DNA of 64,000 nt, taken from positions 62,001 through 126,000 of the forward strand of contig QAMM01000006.1 in assembly GCA_003150405.1 (NCBI GenBank), read 5' to 3'. Numbering within the stretch: the stretch's first letter is position 1; each line of letters opens with the position of its first letter. Positions 26,247 to 36,300 of the stretch are shown here, one piece after another. Both the position numbers and the translations under genes were made by a program. Origin of the DNA: Clostridiales bacterium (lineage in GTDB: Bacteria; Bacillota; Clostridia; Oscillospirales; Ruminococcaceae). The notes below the pieces were generated by a model that searched no databases, was not told the origin of the DNA, and was given only the letters and a program-made list of their open reading frames with translations.

Positions 26247-28607
26247 TTATTCCACCGGTTGGATCCCCCAAATTTCCGCCGCATATTCGTGGATAGCCCG
26301 GTCGGAGCTGAATTTTCCCGCATGGCAGAGGTTGAGCCAGCCTTTGCGTGCAAACGCCTTCCGGTCGGCGTAATCGCGGTTCACCCGCAGCTTGGCCTCA
26401 AGGTAGGGCTTTAAATCCGCCAGCAGGAAATAGTGGTCGGGTTTGTGCCAGCTCGCCCCCTTGAGCAGCGCGCCGTACAATTCCCGGAACATCCCGGTGC
26501 CGCCGTCGGATAGGGTGCCGTCCACCAGCGTGTCAACAACACGTCTGATGAGCGGGTCGTTCTGGTAAAGCGCGTTTGGATCATAGCTCGCCCGCATGGT
26601 GTCAAGCTCCTCCACCGTCAGCCCGAAGATGTAGTTGTTCTCTGCGCCCGCTTCTTCCACAATTTCAATGTTCGCCCCGTCCAGCGTCCCCAGTGTGACA
26701 GTGCCGTTGAGCATCAGCTTCATGTTGCCGGTGCCAGAGGCTTCGGTACCCGCCGTCGAAATCTGCTCCGAAATATCCGCGCCCGCCACCAGCTTTTCCG
26801 CATAGGAAACGTCGTAGTTCTGCACAAATACCACCCGAATCAGCCCGTTTACGTCAGGATCGCTGTCAATAAGCTTCGCCAGCTCGTTGATGTACTTAAT
26901 CACCGCTTTTGCCCGGAAGTAACCGGGTGCGGCCTTTGCCCCGAACAAAAAGGTGGTCGGGTGGAAATCCTGTATGCTTCCGTCCTTAATTCCAAGGTAG
27001 ATCGCCATAATGGAAAACGCGTTGAGCAGCTGCCGCTTGTACTCGTGCAGCCGTTTGATCTGCACGTCGAAGATAGCGTCCGGGTTCAGTGCCACACCCT
27101 CCCGCTTCTGGATAAACGCCGCGAGCTGGCGCTTTTTCTCCGTCTTGATTTTCAAGAAACGCTCTAGTACAGCGCCGTCATCCGCATAAGCCGCCAACGG
27201 CTGCAATTTGCTCAGGTCGGTGAGAAACGCGTCGCTTCCAAGCAGTTCGCCGCACAGCGCGGCCAGCTCCGGATTGCAGAGCGCCAGCCAACGCCGCTGG
27301 GTAATTCCATTGGTTTTGTTCTGGAACCGCTCCGGGTAGAGTTGGTACCAGTCCTGCAAGGTCTCTTTTTTGAGGATTTCGGTGTGGATTGCCGCCACAC
27401 CGTTGACACAGTGGCTCGCATAAACGGCGAGATGCGCCATCTGCACCCGTTTGTTCCGAATGAGGCCCATCCGTTCGATCTGCTCCTCCGGCACGCCTTT
27501 TTGGCGCAGCTCCGCGCGGAACACCCGGTCAATTTCCGCAATAATCTCCGCGATCCGCGGCACAACGCTGCGCATCAGCGAAGCATCCCACTGTTCCAGT
27601 GCCTCCGCCATAATGGTGTGGTTGGTGTAGGCAAAGGTCTCCCGCGCAATCGAGAACGCCTTTGCAAAAGGAACCCCGTGCAGGTCGACAAGCTGCCGGA
27701 TAAGCTCCGGAATCGAGATGGTCGGGTGAGTGTCGTTGAGCTGAATGGCGTACATTTCCGCAAATTTGGAGAAATCCTCCCCATGTACCGCCGTATATTT
27801 CCGCAGCAGGTCGGTCAGCGAGGCGCAGCAGAAAAAGTACTGCTGCTTCAGCCGCAGTCGCTTGCCCGCATTGGTGTCATCGTTGGGGTAGAGCACCCGG
27901 GAAATGTCCTCCGCACGGTTTTTCTGCTGTACGCTCCGGGCGTATTTCTGCTCGTTGAAGAGCGCAAAATCAAAGGGCTGTAACGGTTCAGCCTGCCAGA
28001 GCCGCAGGGTGCTCACATATCCGTTGCGGTAGCCGAGAATAGGCATGTCGTAGGGCACAGCGCGCACCGTCAGCCCTTTAAAGGCCACCTCAACCGCCTC
28101 GTCCTCCCGCCGGATCGACCACGGATCTCCAAACCGTGTCCAGTCGTCCGCCTGCTCTTTCTGAAAACCGTCCTCAAAGCTCTGCCGGAACAGCCCGTAC
28201 CGGTACCGGATTCCATACCCGTCCAGCGGCAGGCTCAGCGCCGCGCCACTGTCCAGGTAGCAGGCCGCCAGCCGCCCAAGTCCACCGTTGCCCAGCGCCG
28301 CATCCTCAATTTCCTCCAGCTCCGAGAGGGTGCGGCCGTGCTTTGCAAACAGCGCCTCTACTTGTTCGGTTAAACCGAGGCAGAGCAGGTTGTTGTAAAT
28401 AGCCCGCCCCACCAAAAATTCCGCTGAAAAATAGCAGGCTTTTTTCTGCCGCAGCCGCGCCTGCTCGCATCTTCTCCAGTCCGGCGCAATCTCCTCCATA
28501 ACAGCCGCCGCCAGCGCGTTGTGAAGCTGGTGTACCTCCGCCTCCTCCGGCGTTTTGTGGTGCCGTGCCGTAAGGATTTCCTCAAACCGGGGTGTGATCT
28601 TGCTCAT
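26247..28607 (-). CDS. glgP: Glycogen/alpha-glucan phosphorylase
   Basis: 786 residues, GT35 family. Cleaves alpha-1,4-glucan with phosphate to glucose-1-phosphate. Visible features: GNGGLGRLAACYLDS near 107, GYGIRYRYG, the glucan site YTNHTIMAEALEQW near 330, HLAVYASHCVNGVAAIHTEILK, VQIKRLHEYKRQLLN, and the pyridoxal-phosphate lysine in EASGTGNMKLMLNG near 630. Length is normal. Its start overlaps the malQ stop by four bases, so it is the second gene of a malQ-glgP operon for maltodextrin or glycogen breakdown. Confidence 0.97.
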   Translation of the reverse strand: MSKITPRFEEILTARHHKTPEEAEVHQLHNALAAAVMEEIAPDWRRCEQARLRQKKACYFSAEFLVGRAIYNNLLCLGLTEQVEALFAKHGRTLSELEEIEDAALGNGGLGRLAACYLDSGAALSLPLDGYGIRYRYGLFRQSFEDGFQKEQADDWTRFGDPWSIRREDEAVEVAFKGLTVRAVPYDMPILGYRNGYVSTLRLWQAEPLQPFDFALFNEQKYARSVQQKNRAEDISRVLYPNDDTNAGKRLRLKQQYFFCCASLTDLLRKYTAVHGEDFSKFAEMYAIQLNDTHPTISIPELIRQLVDLHGVPFAKAFSIARETFAYTNHTIMAEALEQWDASLMRSVVPRIAEIIAEIDRVFRAELRQKGVPEEQIERMGLIRNKRVQMAHLAVYASHCVNGVAAIHTEILKKETLQDWYQLYPERFQNKTNGITQRRWLALCNPELAALCGELLGSDAFLTDLSKLQPLAAYADDGAVLERFLKIKTEKKRQLAAFIQKREGVALNPDAIFDVQIKRLHEYKRQLLNAFSIMAIYLGIKDGSIQDFHPTTFLFGAKAAPGYFRAKAVIKYINELAKLIDSDPDVNGLIRVVFVQNYDVSYAEKLVAGADISEQISTAGTEASGTGNMKLMLNGTVTLGTLDGANIEIVEEAGAENNYIFGLTVEELDTMRASYDPNALYQNDPLIRRVVDTLVDGTLSDGGTGMFRELYGALLKGASWHKPDHYFLLADLKPYLEAKLRVNRDYADRKAFARKGWLNLCHAGKFSSDRAIHEYAAEIWGIQPVE

Positions 28608-30088
28608 TTCTCTTCAAGCCTCCCATATAACTTGGTGATATGCCGTATTTTTTGGGCAAGCGCCACATCCAACACACCAGGAGTTAACCGCCATTTCCAG
28701 TTACAGCCCACCGTGGAAGGGGTATTCATCCGTGCACTGGTATCAAGATTCAAAAAATCCTGCATCTGCGCAATGGCGGTATCGCCTACACTTGCCCATG
28801 CCCCTTTGATGAAGCCCCAATGGTACCCCTCAGCTTCGTTTAGACGCAGGTAGTCCCTGCAAAAGGCCGCGTCCTCCTCCGGAATGGTATGGAACCATCC
28901 GTCGATGGTATCATTGTCATGGGTACCGGTATACACCACACAGTTTTTGTCATAGTTGTGGGGGAGATAATCGCTCTCCTCTCTGGAATCAAAGGCAAAC
29001 TGTAACACCTTCATGCCGGGATACCCTGTTTTTTTAAGCAGTTTGCGCACCGAATCGGTCAAATAGCCCAAATCCTCTGCGATAATGGGTACATCGCCCA
29101 GGGTGCGCTGGAGCGTCTTGAAAAAGTCCCAGCCTGGGCCCCTGCGCCAACGCCCGTTTTCCGCTGTTTCATCCCCATAGGGGATGGCGTAGTAGCTGTC
29201 AAATCCGCGGAAATGGTCAATCCGGGTCACATCATACCGTTCGCTTGCCGCCTGGATGCGCCGCATCCACCACTTGTAACCGTCTTTTTTGTGGCGACCC
29301 CACCGGTAAAGCGGATTTCCCCAAAGCTGTCCGGTCGCCGAAAACGCATCCGGCGGGCAACCAGAAACCTCTATCGGCCGCCCGTCCTTGTCCAACTGGA
29401 ACAGCTCCCGGTTCGCCCATACGTCGGCGCTGTCCAGTGCCACATAAATGGGAATGTCCCCAACAATTTTTATCCCTTTTTCGGCCGCATATTTTTTGAG
29501 CTTACTCCACTGGGTAAAAAATTCGTACTGCACAAACGCCCAAAAACAACACTCGCTGCGCAGCTCTTCTCGCGCAGCCACCAGTGCCGCGGGCTTCCGC
29601 AGCCGCAGCCCCTTATCCCATTCCATCCAGCCCTTTCCGCCGTTTTGCCCCTTGAGCGCCATGTAAAGTGCATAGTCGCTAAGCCACCAGCCCTGCTTTT
29701 TGCAGAATTTTAAAAAGCCGGGCATGGTCTGGTCAAACCGGGAAAACGCCCGGTGCAGCACCGTAAACCGGTGCTTTTCCAGCGCGGAAAAATCCACCGC
29801 CTCCGGGTTGCCGCCCCAAACCGGCTGAGAAAGCTCTTGTGCTGTGAGCAGCTTCTGCTCCCGCAGCAGTCCAAGGTCGACAAAATAAGGGTTTCCCGCA
29901 AAGGTCGAATAGGATTGGTAGGGGGAGTCCCCGTAGCTCGTTGGCCCAATCGGCAGGATTTGCCAGTACCGCTGTCCCGCCTGATTCAAAAAGTCAACAA
30001 ACCGGTACGCCTCCTTGCCAAACGTCCCAATCCCATAGGGGGAGGGCAGGGAGGAAATGTGCATCAAAATTCCGCTGGCACGCTTCAT
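28604..30088 (-). CDS. malQ: 4-alpha-glucanotransferase (amylomaltase)
   Basis: 494 residues from ATG 30088 with AGGAGG six bases upstream. GH77 enzyme that disproportionates maltooligosaccharides. Motifs: GILMHISSLPSPYGIGTFG at the N-terminus, GDIPIYVALDSADVWANRELF, the nucleophile region VTRIDHFRGFDSYYAIP near 290, the acid/base IIAEDLGYLT near 340, and YTGTHDNDTIDGWF. First gene of the malQ-glgP unit; together they convert dextrins to phosphorylated glucose and longer chains. Confidence 0.96.
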   Translation of the reverse strand: MKRASGILMHISSLPSPYGIGTFGKEAYRFVDFLNQAGQRYWQILPIGPTSYGDSPYQSYSTFAGNPYFVDLGLLREQKLLTAQELSQPVWGGNPEAVDFSALEKHRFTVLHRAFSRFDQTMPGFLKFCKKQGWWLSDYALYMALKGQNGGKGWMEWDKGLRLRKPAALVAAREELRSECCFWAFVQYEFFTQWSKLKKYAAEKGIKIVGDIPIYVALDSADVWANRELFQLDKDGRPIEVSGCPPDAFSATGQLWGNPLYRWGRHKKDGYKWWMRRIQAASERYDVTRIDHFRGFDSYYAIPYGDETAENGRWRRGPGWDFFKTLQRTLGDVPIIAEDLGYLTDSVRKLLKKTGYPGMKVLQFAFDSREESDYLPHNYDKNCVVYTGTHDNDTIDGWFHTIPEEDAAFCRDYLRLNEAEGYHWGFIKGAWASVGDTAIAQMQDFLNLDTSARMNTPSTVGCNWKWRLTPGVLDVALAQKIRHITKLYGRLEEK

Positions 30089-30273
30089 GGAAAACCTCCT
30101 GTTATTTTTGCTCCGCCGTCTCCGCTGTCCCGCCTGCATTGGCCAAAGACCGCAATATGTACCGGCGTAATGGTTACAGCGCCGTACAACGACGCTTTTC
30201 GTCTTTAAACGCTTTGTCGCAAATTTTGGGCGGACAGAGAAAAATTCTGCTCCTGAATTTAATTTATGAGACT

Positions 30274-30282
30274 ATTATACCA
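30274..30282 (-). promoter_or_regulatory. Extended -10 promoter of malQ-glgP
   Basis: Minus strand TGG-TATAAT (TATAAT complement at 30274-30279); -35 is poor. About 185 bases before malQ. Confidence 0.55.
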
Positions 30283-30828
30283 CAATGGTCATTCGTAGGC
30301 CTATCTCTGTGCAAAAATAGTCTCTTTTTATAGCAAAATATCTGCTCAGCCGACCGGGGCCTTGCTTTGGTGTGCAGCGTAAGGTTGTTTTTTCTCACAC
30401 AGACTACAGGCTTACATCTTGCGCCTTGAATGAAAAGTACTTCCCGTTTTTCGTAAGTGATACAAAATTCTCGCCGCGGTCAAAATCTTCGGTCATGGGT
30501 ACCGCAGAGGTTGTTATACCATGCCGCAGTCCGGCTGTCACCGGGTATGGGGGCAAAACAACCGCGGCCCGGCTGTTGCTCCAATCCGCTTTTTCGCAAT
30601 CTTTTTTTGGGAGATCCAAAATCCTCTTCGGTATTCCATGCGCTCGTTGCAGGCTCTTTGGTGTGCGGATTAGCCGTATTTCCTTCCGCTGGTTCAATCT
30701 CTGCCTGGCCTGGTTCCGCCCAACGTCTGGAAAGGTTATGTCTCTGTCCCAGCTTCGGCCAGACCTCGTCTGGTTCCGGCCTCGCTGCCCTCCAACATCC
30801 CCCTCGGTTCGACCAAATTCTCCCGTAC
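30283..30828. other. Gene-free interval between malQ and the CapA-like gene
   Basis: About 550 bases with overlapping frames on both strands, none with a ribosome site or family features. Nothing supported beyond the promoters at either end. Confidence 0.45.
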
Positions 30829-30858
30829 TTTACAAAAACCATCTGCCAATGGTACAAT
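30829..30858 (+). promoter_or_regulatory. Promoter of the CapA-like gene
   Basis: TTTACA (30829-30834), 18 bases, TACAAT (30853-30858), 30 bases before the start codon. Confidence 0.7.
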
Positions 30859-30888
30859 AAATAAAACATCCGTTTAAGGAGGTATAAT

Positions 30889-32166
30889 GTGGCGTATTAT
30901 AAAAAGAAAAAGAAAAAACGGCTCAAGGTCCGCAACATATTCATTGCTCTGCTGGCGCTCCTGCTCGTTGCAGCTTTCGGGGTTTCCATCTGGGCCATTG
31001 TCGACCATTTTGCGGTTGAGGATACCATGGCTCCCAGCAGCACGTCCAGCTCTTCCAGCAGCGAGGACAGCAGCTCAGAACCCCCAATCCCGGAACCTAC
31101 TACCGCGCGGGTTATGGTCACTGGCGATAACCTCATTCATTCCAGAATCTATATGCTTGCCCAGCAAAAGGCGGGCGGCACTGGGTACGATTTTACCTAC
31201 ACCTATTCCCAGGTGGCGCCTATCTTCGCCCAGGCGGATTTTGGCGTCATGAACCAGGAAACCCCGCTTGCCGCCTCCAGGCCGCCCTCCAACTGGCCGC
31301 TTTTTAATACCCCGACCGAACTTGGCGACCATATGGTGGATATCGGCATCAAGGTGTTTAACCACGCCAACAACCACATTTTGGACCAGGGCGTTTCCGG
31401 CGCGCTGGAGACCATCCAGTTCTGGAAAGACAAAGCCGATCAGGGAATTGTCCTCACCGGCGCCTATAACGGTGAAGAAGATTTAAACACCGTCAAAAAG
31501 CATACGGTTAACGGCATCACCTTCAGCTACATCGGCGTCACCGAATATACAAACGGCAACACCAAACCGGCGGATTCCGAGCTCAAGCTCCTCAACCTTG
31601 CCGACCCGAATCAGACCCAGGCGCAGATTGAGGCCGAAATTCAAAAACAAATTGCCGCAGCCAAAGCCGAGTCCGACGTTGTCTGTGTCTTTATGCACTG
31701 GCAGCAGGAATGCAACACCGAAATCACTCAGGGGCAGGAGGCCTTTGTCAATAAACTCATCTCTTGGGGCGCAGACGTTATCTACGGCAGCGGCCCGCAC
31801 GTCCTCCAGCCCATTCGGTATGTGGAGAAGCCGGACGGCGGCAAGGCGCTCGTCGCTTATTCGCTCGGCAACTTCATCTCCACCGAGCAAAAGGCCACCA
31901 ATATGGGCGGCGGTATCCTCGATATTACCTATGAAAAGGAATATGAGAACAACACCGTTTCCATTAAGGATGTCACCTTTATCCCGACAGTTACCCATTA
32001 CAATTCCAACTACTCGGATATCCGCATCATCCCCTTTTCCGAGTATTCGGCCGAGCTTGCTCAGCAGCATGGCGTGCGGAAATATCAGTCTCAGTTCAGC
32101 TACGAGTTCATCAAGGAGAAATTCAATACCATCATCGGTGAGGAATTCCTCAAAACCACCCTGTAA
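30889..32166 (+). CDS. CapA-family poly-gamma-glutamate/capsule-type metallophosphatase, membrane-anchored
   Basis: 425 residues, GTG start 30889 with AAGGAGG six bases before. Very basic N-terminus (KKKKKKRLKVR), one membrane helix 17-40, a Ser/Glu-rich linker 45-75, then the PGA_cap domain: VMVTGDNLIHS, DFGVMNQETPLA, NHANNHILDQG near 160, FMHWQQECN, YGSGPHVLQPI and YSLGNFIS. The fold is calcineurin-like with metal-binding Asp/His. Family members act on poly-gamma-glutamate or an unknown cell-surface substrate; no capB/capC is nearby, so a capsule role is not supported. Confidence 0.92.
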   Translation: MAYYKKKKKKRLKVRNIFIALLALLLVAAFGVSIWAIVDHFAVEDTMAPSSTSSSSSSEDSSSEPPIPEPTTARVMVTGDNLIHSRIYMLAQQKAGGTGYDFTYTYSQVAPIFAQADFGVMNQETPLAASRPPSNWPLFNTPTELGDHMVDIGIKVFNHANNHILDQGVSGALETIQFWKDKADQGIVLTGAYNGEEDLNTVKKHTVNGITFSYIGVTEYTNGNTKPADSELKLLNLADPNQTQAQIEAEIQKQIAAAKAESDVVCVFMHWQQECNTEITQGQEAFVNKLISWGADVIYGSGPHVLQPIRYVEKPDGGKALVAYSLGNFISTEQKATNMGGGILDITYEKEYENNTVSIKDVTFIPTVTHYNSNYSDIRIIPFSEYSAELAQQHGVRKYQSQFSYEFIKEKFNTIIGEEFLKTTL

Positions 32167-32262
32167 GCAAAATGGTGAAAGGCCGCTTTTGCTTTACCGC
32201 TGCAAATATCTGAAGATGCGGTGGTCCATAACAGTCCCGGCAGCTGAAACTTTGCAGCCAAG

Positions 32263-32295
32263 AAAGAGGCGCGGCAGATTTTGCCGTGCCTCTTT
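32263..32295 (+). terminator. Terminator after the CapA-like gene
   Basis: AAAGAGGCGCGGCA pairs with TGCCGTGCCTCTTT (one wobble) around a five-base loop. Confidence 0.8.
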
Positions 32296-32429
32296 GCTCT
32301 TTATATATGCTTTCACAGATTTCGCAGCGGCTGCTTCCGCAGAAAAATGGCATCGTCCCCGGTTTTACCCATTACTAAACTGGTTTTATTCCTGAACCTC
32401 TCGCCCATAAGCCCTCTTGGTAAACAACT

Positions 32430-32700
32430 TTATCTCAGGTCTGCCTGTCTTTGAACCTCCCCTTTGAAAGCCCGTTTTGTATCTGGAAAGCTCTGTCTCC
32501 AAGCCAATGTTTTTCTCGGCTTCACCTTCCCCCAAACGGCTTTATCCGCCTTCGGACTTCACGTCTGCAAGCCCGTGTTGCAGCTGTGTTCGTCTGCGCT
32601 CCCAAATTGGTTTTGGGGTCCGCCTGTTCCAGAACCTTTTATCTGCAAGCCCGCCTGTTCTTAATCAATCCCTCCTCCAAATCTGCTTATTCCAGCTGCG
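32430..32700. repeat. Degenerate short-repeat region
   Basis: Loose repeats of TCTGCAAGCCCG and CGCCTGTTC/AGAACC-like words recur at irregular spacing (for example near 32440, 32562, 32615 and 32640). No gene is supported in 32296-32728. May be decayed repeat DNA. Confidence 0.3.
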
Positions 32701-32728
32701 CGCGTGAAACCATCCGCCGCTCAATTCG

Positions 32729-32771
32729 AAAAAGTCCCTGTATCCGCCAAAAGTCGGTGCAGGGACTTTTT
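32729..32771. terminator. Terminator after the TetR gene
   Basis: AAAAAGTCCCTG (32729-32740) and CAGGGACTTTTT (32760-32771) form a 12-bp stem with an inner CCG/CGG pair; it lies just past the minus-strand stop at 32775. Confidence 0.88.
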
Positions 32772-32774
32772 TGC

Positions 32775-33368
32775 CTAATTAAGCAGCTTGACGAACTTCT
32801 CAAAGAAAAAGTCCAGGAGGTGCTGCGCTCCGCTTTCCGGGTAAAACCCGCAGGCATTGCCCCCAGTGTGGCTCAGCGCCGCCGCAATGCAGATAAATGC
32901 AAACACCATATCCTGCTTGCCCGGCTCCCCGGTGATGATGCCTTCATCCTTGCCCACCTGTACCAGCCGCGCGAGGATTTCGGTCAGCCGCTCCATCAGT
33001 TCGTTGCGCTTCCCCAAAATTCGTTGAGAAAGAGCCGTGTCGTATTCGTCAATCTGGTCGGAGACAAACACCACCCGGAAAAAGCTGCGGTGTTCCTCAA
33101 AAATGGTGTTTATTTCCACCGCTATCCGGTCAAACCCCTCCCGGAAGGTCCCGTCAAAGGCAATTTCGGAGAGCTGGCCAAGGTAAAAATCAATAAAGTG
33201 GTTAATTGCCTCCGCCAAAATTTCTTCTTTGGAGGAAAAATATTCGTAAACCGTTCCTTTCCCAACACCGGCCTGTTCGGCGATTGCCGCTATCGTCAGC
33301 TCGGTCGGTGCCGTGCAGTGGTCGCTTAAGGCGATAACCGCGTCTAGGATTTCTTCGCGTTTTGACAT
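32775..33368 (-). CDS. TetR/AcrR-family transcriptional regulator
   Basis: 197 residues from ATG 33368 (AAAGGA eight bases upstream); an ATG three codons earlier lacks spacing. Helix-turn-helix in residues ~8-50: REEILDAVIAL, LTIAAIAEQAGVGKGTVYEYFSSKEEIL. The helical C-terminal ligand domain is unspecific. It follows the efflux pump gene by 12 bases on the same strand, so the pump and its probable repressor share a transcript. The palindrome at 37334-37359 by the pump promoter is the likely operator, giving autoregulation. Confidence 0.92.
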   Translation of the reverse strand: MSKREEILDAVIALSDHCTAPTELTIAAIAEQAGVGKGTVYEYFSSKEEILAEAINHFIDFYLGQLSEIAFDGTFREGFDRIAVEINTIFEEHRSFFRVVFVSDQIDEYDTALSQRILGKRNELMERLTEILARLVQVGKDEGIITGEPGKQDMVFAFICIAAALSHTGGNACGFYPESGAQHLLDFFFEKFVKLLN

Positions 33369-33380
33369 GTTCGCCATCCT

Positions 33381-36300
33381 TTACGATAAATTGGCCGCAC
33401 CGTCCAGTTCCGGGGTTTCCGGTTCTTCTGCGCTTACTGTTTTGTTTTTCCGGTGGAACATTTTGTAAAGCGCCGGAACCAGGAACAGGGTCAGCAGGGT
33501 GGAGTAGAGCAGGCCGCCAATGGTCGTCACTGCCATTGGACGCATCAGCTCACCGCCGGCGCTGGTGTCAAACACCGTGGTGGAAAGCGCAATAATCGTC
33601 GTCAGTGCCGTCATCAAAATCGGCCGCAGCCGGTGCTTCCCAGTCAGGATCAGCGCCTCAACCGTGTCCATTCCCTTGTCGCGCTGCTGGTTCGCGTAAT
33701 CCACAAAGACAATCCCGTTGTTGACGACAATACCCACCAGTACCACAAAACCAATCAGTGAAACTACACTCACCGGCATCCGCGCCGCAAACAGCGCAAG
33801 GAAAGCACCGGTAAAGGCGAGCGGAATGGTGAACATGACAATGAACGGGGAGAGCAGGGACTGGAACTGTGCCACCATGACCAGGTAAATAAACAGGATC
33901 GCCAGCCCAATCATCAGGTAAAGGTCGTTGAAGGCGCTCGCAATGCTTTCGCTTTCGCCGCCGACTTCAACCCGGCAGCCGTCCGGCAGGGCAGCTGCGT
34001 CTACCTTTGCCTTAATTTGGCCGTTTACATCGCCGGAAAGGTATCCCGCCTCCAGAGAGGCTGTTACACTTACATAACGTTCCTGCCCCTCGTGCTGGAT
34101 CGAGGTGAACCCTTCCGCCAGCCCAACCTCTGCAATGTCGCCCAGACGTACCGCTTCTCCGTTTGTATTTTCAATGGTGATGTCCGCAAGCTTTTCCGAG
34201 GTCATCGGTTCCTCGCGTTCATCCTTGACATAAATTTCATAAGACAGGCTGCTTTCGGTCAGGGTGGTCGCCGCCTGCTCCGCGGCAATCTCTTCACTCA
34301 CCGCCATATAAACCTGCGCCACCGTCAGCCCCTTGGCAATCGCCTTGTCTTTGTCCACCGTAATGCGGATTTCCTCGCTGGCTTTGCCCAATCCGTTGTC
34401 CACATCGGTGGTGCCCTCGGTTCCGGCAATGAGTTCGGAAATCTGGTTTGCAGCCGCCTTCAAGTTGTCCAGGTCGCGCCCGTAAACGTTGTAAACAATC
34501 TGCCCGCCGCTCAGTGCCGAAATGTCGGAGTTGCTTCCGTCTGCCGCCACCGCATAAGGCTTGCCTGCGGTCTTGTCGCGGATATCCTGCACCACCTCGT
34601 CGGTTGAACGGGTGCGGTCGTCCTTGAGCTGAACATAAATAGTGGTTCCACTGCCGCCCATCATCGACATTATGCTGGCGCTGCTGCCGCCGGAGTAGAG
34701 CATGCCCACGGTGTCAACATCCTGCACATCAAGCAGCGTGCCGGAAAGCTCGTCAAGCGCTGCAAAGCTGTCGTCCTGGCTGTAGTCGTCCGGCATTTCC
34801 ACCGAAACGGTGATGTTCCCGCTGTCCATCGACGGGAACAGCTCGGTGCCGGAGGAGAAGGCAGCCGCAATGCTGGCGCCCAGCAGCACCACGCAGACGA
34901 CAATGGTCGCCCAGCTGTGCCGAAGCGATTTTGCAAGGACCTTCCCGTAAAAATCGGCCAGCTTGTCGGTAAAGTTGCGCTTAAAGACAATCGGCTTCTT
35001 CATCATGGTGCTGCACGCTGCCGGAACTACCGTCAGTGCAACTGCAAGGCTCGCGAGCAGCGCATAGGCAATGGTCAGCGCCATGTCGGTGAAGAGCTGG
35101 CGGGTTATGCCGTGGGTAAAAACAATCGGCACAAAAACAATGACCGTTGTCAGCGTGGAGGAGATAATGGCGGCAGACACCTCTTTAGCGCCCTTGATGG
35201 CCGCTTCCTTAGCGCCCATTCCTTCCCGCCGGTACCGGAAGATGTTTTCAATGACCACAATCGAGTTGTCTACCAGCATGCCGACACCCAGCGCGAGGCC
35301 GCTCATCGAAATCATGTTGAGGGTAATGCCGGAGAAATACATCAGCACAAAGGCCCCAATGACGCTGATGACAATCGAAATGCCGACAATAAAGGTCGGT
35401 TTGATTTTCCGCAGAAAGATGAAGAGGATGACCACTGCAAACAGTGCGCCCCACAACAGATTGCTGATGATGGTGTTGATCATCAGGTCAACGTATTCAC
35501 CCTGATCCATCAGCACGTCAAACCGCACGTCCTGGTTGAGCGCGTGCACCTCGTCCATCCGGGCCTGTACGCTGTGCGCCACCTCGGCGGTCGAAATGTT
35601 CGGCTGCTTTTGGAGCGACAAAATGACCGCGTGGTTGCCGTTGACGCGGGAATACATGGTGTCCGCGTTGTTGTAGGAGACAACATCCGCCACATCGGCA
35701 AGCTGAACGCTTTTGTAGTCCGGAATCTCCATCAGAGTCAGGTTCTGCAGCTCCTCAATCGACCCAATCTTGTCCCCGATTCGAACCGGGTAGCTGATAC
35801 CATCGCCAGAATCCACCGTGCCTGCCGGCATGCTGAAGTTCTCCCCGGCAAGGATGCCGGAAATCATGTCAGCGGTAACGGTAATTTCCGGAATTTCCAT
35901 CTGCGCAAGCTGGCTTTTGACAATCTGCTCCACCTGGGAGTCCACCTTGGCATACAGCTCTTTGCGCGCCGCTTCAATCTGCTCGTTTACCACAGATTCC
36001 GGCAGGTTTTGCTGCATCAGGTTCTGCTTCTGCTTTTCAAATTCGGCGTCCACCTGTGCAAGTGCCTGCTGTTTCGGCTGGGCGAGCGCTGCGTCCGCCA
36101 TTTCGGCGGTCATACCCTGTGCCAGCATGGCCTGCTTTTGTTCTTCAAATTTCTGGTTGACCTGCTCCACTGCCTGTTGTTTCGGCTGTGCAAGCGCCTG
36201 GTCGGCCATTTCAGCGGTCAGCTTTTGGTTCAGCGCCGCCTGCCGCTGAGCTTCCAGCTGGCTGTCAATCTGCTTGATAATCTCTTCCCGTGCTTTGGTA

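Noticed and set aside
35960-36300. Repeats inside the pump gene as a CRISPR or tandem-repeat locus
   Set aside because: Repeats are in frame, diverged, and encode a coiled coil; there are no spacers.
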